This document shows positions 45,981 through 58,502 of a stretch of DNA of 64,000 nucleotides, in pieces. The notes beneath the pieces are model-generated. The model was not told where the DNA came from, made no database searches, and was given only the letters and a program-made list of their open reading frames with translations. Each line of letters begins with the position of its first letter. The stretch's first letter is position 1. Made by a program: the position numbers and the translations under genes. The DNA is taken from the NCBI GenBank assembly GCA_950295325.1, contig OX485804.1, positions 30,316,001 through 30,380,000 of the forward strand, written 5' to 3'. This DNA is from Polytrichum commune. Lineage: Eukaryota; Streptophyta; Polytrichopsida; Polytrichales; Polytrichaceae.

Positions 45981-46850
45981 AGGTGTGGGTGTTTGGTTTC
46001 ATGGGGGCAAGTCAACCAGGGTTTGGTTGAGCTTTCTTTTATTTAAGATAATATATGCGAGGTATTCTATGGGTGTTTGATGTTTGTGTTTCATGAGTTT
46101 TTTGACTTCTCGAGGGGATATTTTGAGTTTTGATAGGGCTTTGACTGATTGTTTGTGTATGGCTCCTCGTACCCCTATTGTGATGGTAATAAGGGGGTTA
46201 ACAATCCATCACGTAGTTTTTAACATTTGAAGAAGGGGTCATATTTGTTTGTTTTTTCTCCTATGGCAATATTTGGATATTTATCATGGCAATAGGTATG
46301 GTGTTTGATGGACTTGAAGGCATGGGTATATGACTATCTGTGTGGGCCCTTAGTGTACATCGTATGTTAGGTCTTAGCCGGGCCATGCATGTGTATGTGG
46401 TAGGGAGGCGTGTGCATTATATTATCCATTTTGGGATTGTGATGTTTTGTGTGTTTGTTGGATTGGAGTGTGTGGACTATTTGGTGTCCCGCTTTGTTGT
46501 GTCGGGCTGTGCAAAGGCCATTTATGTGTGGGTGGGTGCAAATGGAGAGTAGGTGTGGCCACGTGTAACTTTCGTGGTTTGGGCAAAAATTGCAGTTGGG
46601 GTTGGGATATGTTAGTGGCCATAGGATGTTCTTTTGGTGGTTTCCCATGTATTGGGCGTATTGTGTCAGCCCTAAACCTCCACCCTTAAGCATCATAATC
46701 CGGGTGGAAGCATGTGGCTCACATGTACTTGCTCAACTTCACTTAGCCCTTGGAACTTGGCACCCAATGCTTCCCCAACATGAATGTCAAACACACAACT
46801 TTTATTCAAATAACACGAGGCCCAAGTATTGAGAAACACTCTATGCGCTT
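45981..46850 (-). pseudogene. C-terminal part of a decayed minus-strand LINE
   Basis: On the minus strand the 109-aa frame 46696-46367 carries NCNFCPNHESYTWPHLLSIC, a Cys/His cluster typical of the end of a non-LTR ORF2. A further frame at about 46210-45985 reads ITITIGVRGAIHKQSVKAL and then an RYLAYIILNKRKL-like stretch. These continue the RT fragment at 49660-48590. The LINE is of a different type from the one at 34490-37130 (no CPHC..H tail). Confidence 0.65.
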
Positions 46851-48560
46851 GTGGTCATCGCCAAACACACTCACTCATTGAGTCTTCACCACACCACACT
46901 TAAACCCTAAACGTCACCACATTGAGCTATCCTAAGTTTAAGTTACACCAATACCAAATTAGACAGTTGGCTTGGGCAATCTTCCCACTCAAGTCCACTA
47001 ATTAATTCACACCACAACATTTAAACACATCCTCCTATCCCACCATCCATTCCCTAGGGAGTCCTAACCTAACTATCACACCTTCATGAGTTCATCAGCT
47101 TAAGCTCACTGCATAATTAACTAACACCTCAATATGCCTAGCAGCTGGGCATTAAGGCCAAATCCCAAGGCACCGAGCTACGGGTACTGTAGTAGTGTTT
47201 CGTCAATGGCCACAATATATCATTCTAGCCCTGCGGCACTAAGTCTTCCTGGTCTTCTGCTCCTGCTACACTTGGGACTGAGGTGAATGGGACCCAAGTG
47301 GTTGCAGTGCAGTGGTTGTTGGATTCAAGCTTCCTCCTCGGCCGTTAGTCATCTTCGACCAGCCTCCCAGCGGAATGCCTTCGAGCTTCTTCTTCCAACA
47401 CCACACATGTATAGACCTTAATAGCTCCCAGGCGACTGAAGTCTAACCTCTCCCGAATTTCTCAGCAACAGACCCGATAGCTAGTGAATCCCACCAGCAT
47501 TATTCCTTACACCTTCGACGCTTTGAAGTAGACAACCACTGCCAATCCCTCCTCGCCTTATCCTTCTCAGCTGTCATTAATTCTGGAATCCAGTGGTCTT
47601 CCCCTCATTGTGCAAAGAGCCGCAAATCCAGTGCCGAACGCACCATTCTCTCTCACCATGTGACCACTTTGTTTCGGCCACTTTGTAGCCATAATTTCAA
47701 CTTGCAAGTACTCTTTCCGTCAACTCTTAACCCAGAAATCAGAGTAGCACTGAGATTCACCTAACCTTTTTAGCCCACAAAGGCTAAGTAGCTGTGCTGG
47801 ATGCCGGCCTCTCCCAACCTTAGGTGTGCGGTATTCCGTCGATGGACAACAAGGGCCAACTGAGATGAATATCGGTTTCTAGCCTGGCCTCGTCTGAGCC
47901 TGACTTGACATCCTTTCATCAATCCCCCTGAAACCTTAAATCCTTGAGTAAAAATCCAACAACCTCACAGTAGCCCTAGGAATTCCAATCTCCCCTTAAA
48001 CCTCTCCCAGGGTTTAAGCTTCTCGGCACGAGGTAGCACCACACTCCTTACGACCAGCTCCTCATCTGGCATCTGCCCACACGGGCTTATCTCGTATTCG
48101 AATTCCCCTTCACCAAAACCATTGTGTCTTTCCTCGCCAATATTCTCGGCGGAGCTTCCACCATACCTTCTTGCTTCGCCCATTCTCCCTCGAGCCTCTG
48201 TGTGTGAGGCTCTCCCCTGCCTCGCCGACCTTGAGAGCCAGATCCTCAAAATCTGAGAGCTCCAGGGGCCTTCGGGCCTCTCCTAACCTCCGAATTCAAA
48301 AAGATAATCCACATCAACAGGGCCCCTCCTAAAACGAACAATAACTATGGCCACCAACCACTTAGCCCTAAGCATTACCAAGCTCCTAATTAAAACTACT
48401 TCACTCATTTTTAGTTTTTCTCATTTAATTACGCAAGTCTCACAACTTTAACTCAACTCTAGTCTAAACTTCTAAACTTCAACCCAATCTAACTTCTAAA
48501 CTAACTCAACAATTTCTAATCCTAAGGTTAATATTTTTTAAGTTAAATTGAAATATGGGC
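46851..48560. other. DNA separating the two LINE parts; GC-rich core
   Basis: About 1.7 kb unlike the LINE on either side. The core 47270-48300 is GC-rich; a minus frame at 48249-47965 (94 aa, Gly/Glu/Arg-rich) has no domain. It might be an inserted element such as a solo LTR, but I see no terminal repeats or target duplication. Confidence 0.4.
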
Positions 48561-48589
48561 ACATATTTGGGCTCACATATTGGAATTTT

Positions 48590-49660
48590 AAGGTTTGTTT
48601 ATTTTGTGCATCAAATATGCATGAGGCTCTCCATAAGTGGTTTGAGAGTTTTTGATTAATTTTTTTGGTAGACACCTATTTGTTGAAGTACATGAATTTG
48701 GATTTTGTAATTCGTAGTTCTTGTTCACGGTGGTATTTGTTTATGCATGTTTGGGGGTTGTGGATTTCTTCCAGTGATGGCGCATATGGTTAAGTCTAGG
48801 TCTAGGTGTGCCCACTCCGAGAATGTTTGTAGTTTGTTGATTTGTGATTGTATGTTTGCTAAATTGTCCATGATGATGGCTAAATCATCGGCAGGGGTAA
48901 TATTGTCCGTGACGATGGCTAAAGCATTGGTATAACATGTGGTTGTGGAAGTATCAAAATGGAATCCGATGTTGTTTTATTCTAACCACTATAAAAATGG
49001 ATCTAGGAAGATGATGAAGAGATGTATGTTGAGTATGTCATCTTGTATCATACCTCTGTTGATCTAGATTAGTGATGTGGCACTGAAGTGGTTGTCATGG
49101 AAGGAGGTGGTGGAATTTGTGTAGATGTTACCGATTAGTTCTACTGCGTCTTTGGGGTAGCCTAAATCTTCCATTTGGGCAAGCAATCTCGCGTGGTCCA
49201 TGGAGCCAAAAGTGTTTCTAGGTCAATGTATGCTTGCAAGGTAAATGTCATTCTTTGTGAGCTTAGCGTATTCTAGCGTAGCAATGATTATTTGTATTTG
49301 TCTTGTGGTATTTCTTTATGGTCTAAACCCTTGTTGGCTAAATTTTAGTATTTTGTGTTTTTCATCGTAGCTTGTAAGGAAGGTCGTGAGGGCACTATGT
49401 AGAGTTTATAAAGAGTGTTGGCTAGGGGCTATGGGTTTATAACTATTGAGCAGTAAGGGGTCATCTTTCTTGTGAAGTAGTATGGTTTTGTTGTGTTTAC
49501 AATATCATGGGATATTCTTTTGGAGATAGCGTTGCTAGAAAAATAAAATGAGCATGTCATTGAAGGTCATGATAATGCTTTGAGGAGCTCATTGGGGTTG
49601 TTATTAGGGCATGGTGTTTTTCCTCTTGCTAGTTTTTAAGGTTGTTATCGCAAACTTTTC
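48590..49660 (-). pseudogene. reverse-transcriptase part of a decayed minus-strand LINE
   Basis: Shifting frames on the minus strand give, in order, a piece near 49320 resembling the KxxHxxxRQTQTII region, then LLAQMEDLGYPKDAVELIGN (about 49190-49130), IYTNSTTSFHDNHFSATSL (about 49129-49070), FIIFLDPFL, then PADDLAIIMDNLA (48900-48860), where ADD is the RT active-site box (usually YADD, here Y is Pro), and LQTFSEWAHLDLDLT (about 48835-48790). A short local duplication (ALAIVTDNIT) precedes the box. Multiple stops make it non-functional. Confidence 0.75.
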
Positions 49661-49661
49661 T

Positions 49662-51377
49662 TTAGATCCTGGGTCTTTGCTTGTTCCGGAGTCCTAGCCC
49701 TTTCTGGAGTAGTCTTAGCCTTCTCCGGCATCTTGGCCCTTTCCGCCATTGGGGATTGGACATGCCTTGACCTCGCCGAACGCTCTGTGCTCTTCCTTCG
49801 AATCGGAGGTGACCGGATCCTTTCCGGCTTTGGAGTCTTCTCGCGATCCGGACATGCCGGACTCTGCCGGATTCATGTTGCCTCGATGTCCCTGCGGCTT
49901 GGCTGGGCCCGGCAGTGGCCTGGGCGGTCGGGACAAGCTCCACCTCGCCTATCACTTCGTAAACCCCGGCCATGGGTGATCCGGGCAAGCTTGGATCCGT
50001 CATCCGCCTCGGGGGTCCACACGGGGGGTAGGAGTTTCTGTATCTCCTTCAGTAGGTCCTTCATCGACCTCAAGTACTTGACTAGAATCTGCAAGGTCTA
50101 TCTGGCCGAGGAGGGATCCGCCGTCTCCATGAGTTTGTCGTACAGATGAGCCTTGTTGACGATCTCCCCCAGACATCTGATCAATTCCCGGACTCGGTTC
50201 AGCACCACTGTCTGCTCCGCCTGATAGAGGCGGATCTCCTTGCTCTTCTGCGCAAGCTCCAAAGTCGTTGCTGCCACCTGCGCGGCCAACTTTGCCTTCT
50301 CAATCTCTAGTGCGTCCACTTTTGACCAGTCCGTCTTCTTAGCCAATTCCCGAAGAATGTTTTCGGGTCCGCAGTTGTCCAGCGCCCTACTTACGCCCCG
50401 GGTAATATGCTCCAGCCGGAAATAATGATTATGGAGGTGGGTCAACTCTTCCTGGACTCGCTTGAAGGGGGTCTCCGGATACTCGAAAGAGGACATGTCG
50501 ATGTCCCTCCAGTGCAGTCCCCTGCTTGGGCCGGCTTCGTTTCGGGGTTGAAGAGTGGCCGCTCTCTTGGAGTCGAGGGTGGGTGTTGTAGGAGGCGGCT
50601 CAGGGACGGCGGGTCGCTCAATGACTCCTCTGTTCCGGCCTCTGTCAACTCGACCTCCGGTCCTAGGTTGTAAACGACCTCATCCTCCGCAATCGTTAAG
50701 GCATCCTCCTCCGCTTTGTCGACACACCCATTCCGCTAGTAGAGGTGAAGAATGTAGGGGGAGAGAGGAGAGGGTTTCTTGTTGATGTGGGGGATCGACT
50801 TCTCCACCAATTCCTGGATGAGTGGCCCCCAATTGACTGGTCGTGTTCCGGACAATGCTCCGAAGATAGTATTGGCCATCATAATGCTCAATCTCTTGGG
50901 TTTCTCCGGGTAGAGAATAGAGAGGAGAAATTCTATTACCCTACGTTTCCTAGGGTTTCTGCAATCTCCCGGATGGAACCCATCCTTTGGATCGTGCTCC
51001 GTTCTGAACTTTCCTATGAAGTAAGTGTCCTTCCAACTTGCCCACCCTTCTCCCTTCCGCGGCGCAAACCCAAAAACATCAGCCCATACCTCTGCGGTCC
51101 ACTGTTTAGGAACCTGCCTCATTGTCCTCTCCCACTGATTCTCTCTCTCGGACAGGATCTCTCTCAATGTCGCCTCGTTCCGCAAATTCCAGGGTTTTGC
51201 AAGAAGACCCTCGCATCCCATCCGGGTGAGGTCTTCTATCAATTCCCTCATCTCCGACTCCCGTTTTGGAATGGCGGGCACTACATTCTTAAGGGGGATC
51301 GGAACAAGATCATCGTCCTCCCTAACCTCCGGCATTGTGCAATAACCCCAATCCGTCCTAAAACAGAATTTCAGCAA
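49662..51377 (-). pseudogene. gag-like/coiled-coil retroelement protein, broken
   Basis: One long minus-strand reading of about 560 codons with few lesions. 51377-50736 (213 aa) contains an Arg/Glu-rich region, a TAEVWADVFGFAP block, GFHPGDCRNPRKRRVIEFLL and ANTIFGALSG..PVNWG. An in-frame stop follows (LHLY then TAG), then an acidic and Pro/Ser-rich linker, a frameshift near 50500, then 50496-50098 with a heptad-rich coiled coil (about residues 45-110). After another stop at 50098 it runs on (QILVKYLRSMKDLLKEIQKLL) and, in a shifted frame, into a basic Arg/Ser-rich tail to 49662. GC content is far above its surroundings. The order (globular region, linker, coiled coil, basic tail) suggests a nucleic-acid-binding structural protein of a retroelement; I cannot name the family. 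Confidence 0.5.
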
Positions 51378-52114
51378 TCCAACTGCTGATGATTCGACAA
51401 GAATTCCTCACCACTCTTTCTCTCCGCAATGTCGCACAACGCAAATGGCTCAAGGGGAGGGCTGATTTCCTTAAGTGCCTCCGTCCTTCTTGAGTTTGGC
51501 CCTGTAACCATGTATGGTAACCGTTTGTGGTAACGGGCTTATTCCCGTGTAACTGTCATCATTCCGGTTGCTTCAGAGCTGGTAGTTGTCTAACGGTATT
51601 TTTGGTTCGGTTCCGGCTCGGTTAAAGGGACCGTTTTAACCACTTTATTGCGTTTGGACGGACGTACAAAGAGTTATTTCCTAATACGGCTAAGCTACCC
51701 TAAATTCCCTTAACCTAATCAAAACAAACAAGCTATTCCTCCCCTAAAGACCGGTTTGGCTGTTAATCCGGACTTCCGTGCATTTACCGGTTCCCACACA
51801 AATCTAGAACGACCATGAAAAATGAATGCCATTGATTTGTTTCCACACACTAATGGTTTCTTCTTCTTCTTCTTCTTCTTCTTCTTGTATTAGGACACTC
51901 ATTTAAAGTAGAGCATGTTCAACGGCCCTAGGGCATCCCTAGTATTAAAACCTTACAAATTATGAAATCGTATCGAATTTGAGAACCGATTCACATTGTT
52001 GTCTTAGGTGATGAAATTTGTATGAAAGATCTTGGGAATAAGCAAGCCAAATGCGGCAAGGGTAAGAACTATCCTACTAAAGATCAGTGAACAAAGTTGA
52101 GAGCCGTACACCTA
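51378..52114. other. upstream flank of the gag-like pseudogene; TTC microsatellite
   Basis: The region 51400-51810 has CCGGTT-type motifs and could be leader or LTR of the retroelement, but no terminal repeat partner is seen. A TTC repeat runs at 51858-51886. Confidence 0.4.
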
Positions 52115-52330
52115 TACGTGCAATTAGGTCACCTTCACAAATAGATTGCCTCTTCACTCATGCAAATTACTCTGGGTCAAAACCAAATTACAAAATGTTA
52201 GCTTTGTTTATCCATCCGCATACAAACCACGTGTTTGCAACCGTAGTAACAAACATTCAAAATAACGTGGCATGTCAAAACATTAGCGTGGGGCCGGGCA
52301 ACCCAACTACACATACTTGGTGTAGAATGA
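52115..52330. repeat. dispersed repeat family D3, copy 3
   Basis: Matches 33731-33945 and 26440-26680 (GTGCAATTAGGTCACC, AACCGTAGTAACAAACATT, TTAGCGTGGGGCCGGGCAAC). It covers the first half of the 172-aa frame 52087-52605, which I therefore reject as a gene. Confidence 0.5.
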
Positions 52331-55300
52331 CATGTCATGTGATGACCTCGAACATCAATCATGCCCCCGCACTAAAAGAAAAAATGATTTCGTTGCCAAC
52401 AAGCATCATGCTATTTGGGGACATTGGCTTGGGGATTCTCACTCCCGGTTGTCACTTGTCCATCACCATCTTGTTGTGTCACGGAGAGTCCTTCCCTCAA
52501 ACCCGGGCACTCATAAACTTGTGGTTCCTAGTTAACAGGCAGGGATGTGTGAGATTAAATGTCCTAATGGGTGACCAAGTTGCCCTAATCGCGGAGCTCA
52601 GTTGATGTGTTTCCCAGTGCAAATGTTCCAAGGAGATAGGCCTGAGGTGCTGGAAAGGGAGTTTTAAGTATGTTAGTAGCTTAGATAAGGCATTTGGTAG
52701 GCCCGTGTCATCATGCCCATGTGGCTTGTTTCGCACATAACCTCACTTCCAGCTAGCAACTATGAGTCCATCGGCATTCACATATATTCTTTAAAAGGCC
52801 AAGTCCAACGTCACCCTATATACGTCCACCAAGTTAGTGGGAGCGATTCCCATGATCAGGTGCCCATGATATTCGTAGTGTGCATCACCTCAGGCTCACC
52901 ATTTTTTACACTATTACAATTGGAGATGCCGACGGATGGTGCCTGAACTAGTCGGTGTGCTTCAATTTATGAACCTAAACAATCAAATAGGACAATTTTA
53001 CAATCTGCATTCTTCTTGTGTGTGTGTGTGTGTGTGTGTTTGGGGGGGGGGGGGGGGGTGTTGTTTGCTTGCCAAAAGTGGAAGCCTTCCCCTTGGTCCG
53101 CACTGTTGACGTTAGTCCGTCAGAGTATGCAGTGACTATGAATCTTCACCCATGATCTAAGGCCGCCGACAATATGATGTTTGGCTTAGCTTGTTTTCAA
53201 GTTTTAATGTTGGTTCGGTACACATGGAGATGGTTTGGAGGTTATTCATGCCCTTGCTACCACCTGCAACGGTGTTGACCGCCTTCCACCATGTCATTAT
53301 CAGTGTGAAGTTAAGTCTTGATTCACACATTTTGAAGTAGGTGTTAGCATATTCGCCCCTAAGTGCCATCCCCACCAAACAATGCATGAGGGTTGAAGCA
53401 TGCTATGCATGCTGCAATTCTAAGACTCGTAACATTACTCAACTCTCATCTACTGAAATGTGGATCCATAAATTGGCATGACATTATGCCCCCATAGTCG
53501 TGGGGATGCCCCATTTTTATTGTTTTGCACAACGTGTGTAATGTAGACTCCAAGGATGTTTTACCAACAAGTGGATGCTTTCAACAACATGCAAACCAAC
53601 TTTCCTCAATGGACAACGGAAATTGAAGTATACCTTAGTTTAGACAGAATTAATCAGCTCACAAACATGATCTAAAGAATTTTGGTTAATACCATGCCTC
53701 TGTAGACGAAAAAAATATGACGAGTTTTGATAACCCTTGTGCTCTTGAATGAATGATCAGTTAAGAGGTGTAAATACACATGTTAAGAGTAGCATACTCA
53801 AGAAAACATCATTAAACGCATTAGAGTTGTATAGGTTTGACGGAGGTTCCAATAATATTTGAAGTTTTACTTGGAGAGGTTGTTGAACAATAGCCTAATG
53901 TAATGCAAGTAGGCTACTTTAACTTAAAAACAAAGTTGCCCTCACCAATAGTAGTAAGTGTTATTAGCTTCTTCTTTTCCGGCACAAATTAAAAACTCAA
54001 TGGCAAAAAGGAATCAAAATACAACCACCCCAGAGGAACCAACGCAAATCGAAGAGAGAGTAAGTGTTATTATCACCGATGACAAAGATGAAACTTCTAA
54101 CAAGACATGCCTTGAACGTGTTGGAGACACTCTCAAATATACGAGCCTCGTATGTTTGCAGCTTGGTCCCATCGTGATTTCTGCATTTATTAAATTAATG
54201 GGGGGATTTGTTGAAAAGCCAATAATGTTATTTTGGTCAAAAAACTTCATGTTGGTACCGAAAATATGACGTTTAATAGAATATTCGTTTGTCAAAATGG
54301 AATCTTGAAATTTGATGGAGCAACTATCTATCAAGGCAAAGATTATCCTAGAAAGATGTGTAGAAATTGCACTAGGACAACGGTACTTTGGTGGGGGGGG
54401 GGGGGGTGGGATCTTCAAAGCAACCCTCCCCCGAGGCTAGACTAATGGACCTTGTTCATGTGATCATAACGTAAGTGGGCCTTGAACCAAACACTTTTAG
54501 CTTTGCCCCCACTTTATGTAGGATATGAATCATGCATTGAGTGCAAGATGATTAGCAAATCCAAATCGTGTTTGTAGTTATTATTCTCAAAAATTTCAGA
54601 GTTCGTATGATATATCTTCTTCATGATTAAAGTGCAAACCTTCTATCCCATCGAAGGATCGTACTTATATGTTCTCTCAAAAATAGATTGACTATCAAAT
54701 CTAGAATGGTTAATTTTTTTGGGGGGTAAGTAATCCAATCTCGTTTAATACACATGCCATTTTAGCGTTTGCTCTTAGATGCACACCTAATCACATGCCA
54801 CTCAAATATAGATGTCCATTTATGTCAGGTTATCAAATTAGGCTTGCTTACCATAGATGAGAGTAAATATTTTCAAAAGCTAAATTAGCATGTAAACAAC
54901 AAGCCTTGTCATAGATCATTCAAATCGATGTATTCAAATGAAAAGATTGGTCACATAAGACCCACAAACCTTACTTTGTTTCCCTTTATACCATTTTGTT
55001 CATGGTTTCTATGTGGTACCATGATAGAATTGCAAGGCCAACGCATGGGAGAGAGTTTGTAAGAGGCGGTTATTCTCTGACAAACTTTGCATTATAATAA
55101 TGAAATTGCACCAAGAGGTAAGTTAGGTCAAATTACACTCCTCAACCGCAACCACACCTTGTGCATAAATGAGAAAAATGTAGTCGCGATTGAAGGTGGA
55201 CCACAACGATAACCACAACCACTAAAGTATAGTTGTACGTAAACTCTCCTTCATAAAACATGCATAAAATGATTATGTTGATGATACCATGTTGGAGTGC

Positions 55301-55829
55301 AAGTTAATGGTTGAAATAACACCATGTATCCAAAGATGGTCCACATTTGAAACCATATTATGGAATTGTTTGAGTTTAGAAGTGCAAAACATCAAACAAC
55401 TATTGAAACAACTTTGCGGGATTCGGAGCAACGGTGAGGTGTTGTGGTGTTCAAACACTTTCACTAACCTTCGTTGGAAGTTGTCCCTTCCTTCCACCGC
55501 CACCAACCTTGAAGGCCACCTTCCCCGGAAACCCAACAACCGGGTTGGTTGGGACCCACTTTTGGTTTTATGAATTGAGTCACTTTGATGCTTTCCCCAA
55601 CAAGAACAAGAACAAATATACAAAGAGTACCAAAAAAAATGTCTTATTGTCACCGTGGTGCTTCAATCTAGTTTATTCACCAACAATATTATATTTCTTG
55701 CCACCTAGCACCATCTTTCCGTGAAAACTTTGAAGTCATTTTTGCACCAAAAGCAAACACGAGTCAAACCAGTCGGCTATGGCTGGTTATTTTGTGAGGT
55801 TGTGACTTAGAGTGCAAACTCTGGGGACT
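52331..55829. other. intergenic, no gene supported
   Basis: A minus frame 53387-53157 (76 aa, FKMCESRLNFTLIMTWWKAV) looks protein-like and may be repeat-derived. A plus frame 53958-54269 (103 aa) has an acidic start and a hydrophobic stretch but no known domain. 54480-54690 matches the D4 family. A TG run (53017-53039) followed by a 17-nt G run (53042-53058), and a 14-nt G run (54393-54406), are present. Confidence 0.4.
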
Positions 55830-56280
55830 CAAAGGAGTTCTTTGTTGAGGAAAGTGGATGAAACCATGGGTTTAGTCACAAATGTTTGAGTTTATGAGGA
55901 TCAACACAAAGCCACCCACTTTTCTTTAATGCTTAAATTACCGTACACAAAGAGTGTCGTCGAGCTATTGAACACCAATTTTCTAGTTCATTCTACTGAG
56001 ATGGGTGGGTGGGTCAAGCTAGCCTTGCATAGGTCAATCCAAATTTGAGGACAACGGGTCCCATGCACATGCCCTGTTTTAAAACTTATTTTTGTCTCAA
56101 AGTTTGCAAGGTGAAAAGAGGAGGTTCCAAAAACTTCACCAACTTTCAAACAAGGTTCCGGTACACGATAAGTTACAAAGCTCTTAATAGAAAGTTCTCT
56201 CAAAGGACGATCGAATCCCACGTTCCGCCCTTCTTTGAGAGCCTTCACAGATATCTCTAATGCTATTCACTTCCGCAAGT
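55830..56280 (+). repeat. dispersed repeat family D1, copy 3
   Basis: Colinear with 28990-29560 (CCATGGGTTTAGTCACAAA, AAATTACCGTACACAAAGAG, GATGGGTGGG, AAAAGAGGAGGTTCCAAAAA, AGCTCTTAATA). Open frames here are within the repeat. Confidence 0.65.
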
Positions 56281-57909
56281 AACAATAAAGGGCAAGCGCT
56301 AAGCCCAAAAGTTGTCACATTGAAAACATAACTTGATTTTTCATTGGCTTTCTCCCATGCCAAAAAAGATTTGAGGTAGATGGGTCTTGAAAGCTTATTT
56401 TTTTCCAACTAGCTCACTTCTCATATGATATGATACACACTATGAGTAGAAGATGCTTTGCAAATCTAAATCAAGGTTCTAGCCACTTTCTTTATACTTT
56501 TTTGAGTTCACATAAATGTCTTCTTTACTTTCAAAACAAAAATAAGCATTCCCCAATCCACATGGTTCAAGTGCAAGCCTATGTCGTATGTAAGTATTTT
56601 ACAATTTTTTTCTTCTTATAATCAATATTTGAGAGACACTATATCTTATCGCACATCGTTTCGAAGTTTTCCGCTAGTTGCCCCCCCCCCCCCGAGGAGT
56701 TTAAAACTAATTTGGGTGGGATCATTGAGGTGGCTATATTGGGCTTTGATCTAATAATACCCAACTATGTTGTATTGGCTTTAGGCAGTGAAGGTGGGGG
56801 TCCTCATCTATGCAAGATCATCATACACAAGGCCTAGGGATCGGATTAAAGAAGCTAGTGGTTTTGACTTTGAGTATTCAATCGAGGATAATTTCTTTCT
56901 TTCTTTATACCTATGGTTAACCCAAAGGCTTCTACAAATGTATATTTTATGTATCAACCACATAGTCATATGTATCCGCAATAGCTTAATATGTTGGTTT
57001 AAGCACCCTCTACATTAGAAGTTTCAAAGTACCACCAAATGGGCTCACTAATGCAAATGGGTTTTAAAAGGTTACTTTATTTTTTTACTAGCCTGCTTTT
57101 CCTTGAGCATTGAAACACACGATTTGTAGAAGATAGCAAATCCCATTCAACGCCATAGCCACTTTTCTCATAAGTTTTGGAACTCTTATGAATATCTTAT
57201 TCATTGTCAAAGTGAAGATTCTCATGTTCATTGAATCGTCATATGGCCTCTCCCCTACCGAATTACGTTGAATTTCGAGCCTATAATGGTTATTATATTC
57301 TAAACATGTAATCTAATCTCATATCTTTATGGTATCTATTTTTGGAACCACAATAAACCACGTACTATTCAAATATAGTTGTTCTAAAAGGAAAAGTAAT
57401 TGAATGAGAGTTGTCTACCTTACGACCAATTGGCTTACCATTGGGCCGTCCATCACCTTGAAGGTGGGTGTGCAAACACGATCGCTTTTGAAGTGATTGA
57501 TGGTTGTGGAACTAGTCTTACTTCCTTTGGTTCTATTTATGAGGGGTAAGGAGCCTAATAAGGTGCATCAATGACAACCATAACCACAACTACAACTACT
57601 CTTACTATTTGCCCAATTGACAACTACAATACAAGATGTAGTTGCAATAATCGTAGATTCTAATGTACTTTCTTTGGTTCTAGTTTAGTTTTTGAGATCT
57701 TCGAGACCAAAGCTTGGGATTAGAGGATTTGTGTGAAGCAATAACTCTTGAGATACACTATTCACAAGAATCCATCATTTATTATTTTATTATTTTTGTC
57801 TCCACTCTATGAACTTCACAAATAGGAAGGGACAATCATTGAGATCAAAGTCATTCATTGTGTGTACAAGAGAGAAAAATAAATGAACTAAACTTCGTAT
57901 CTAATTTCA
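56281..57909. other. intergenic with two D4 repeat copies
   Basis: D4 copies lie at 56350-56560 and 57085-57330 (CTTATTCATTGTCAAAGTGA in the second). A 13-nt C run is at 56681-56693. No gene is seen. Confidence 0.45.
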
Positions 57910-58375
57910 TAATCGTATGTCATGTCACTGTGGTAACTTTTTAATGACACTTCTTAGAAATACTTTTACAAAAATCGTGATGCCAGCTTACTTTAAGTCA
58001 TCCATTGCCTAAAATCCTACTTGCTTTGCGGTTTGCTCATGTTTGACTGCGTGCCTGCTCTTTGCTCGCCCACTAATTTGTGGCATAATTCATGGAGCCC
58101 ATGCTAATCGTTTGAAGCAAAGTTTGGTGTATTGTAATGTGTATGTAATGAAATGTTGTCATGGATGATTGAAAGTTGGATGAAAAATCACATAGTAAGT
58201 AACAATAATTACAACATTATAAATTTAAAAACCCAATTTGTGTTTTTTACAACTAATAACAAAATAATGTTGGGTTTACATTCAGTGTTGGTGACACTAC
58301 AAAGGTGGTTTACAATTATTCTAAAGCAAGGCAAATGAAATAGGTGACACTCTACAATATTTTGTGTATTTTTAG
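57910..58375 (-). mobile_element. MITE family M1, copy 4, minus orientation
   Basis: Read on the minus strand it is colinear with 9486-9876: it starts near 58375 (CTAAAAATACAC..), has GTCACCAACACT, then AATGTTG, then TTGTAAA, and ends with a GAAGTGTCATTAAAAAGTT-like block near 57930. About 120 bp of extra sequence (58010-58125) lies inside. Confidence 0.65.
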
Positions 58376-58502
58376 TTGACGGTGGGCCCAAATCCCAACT
58401 CAACCACCATGGTAGTTGTATGTTAACTGGAGTGTAAACAACTCATGTTGGTGAATCATAATTGAACTAAGAGAAAAAGGTGAAATTAGAATTTGGGAGC
58501 AA

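Noticed and set aside
52087-52605. 172-aa plus-strand open frame
   Set aside because: Its first half is a copy of a dispersed repeat (D3) found at 26440 and 33731, where the frame is not open; no domain.
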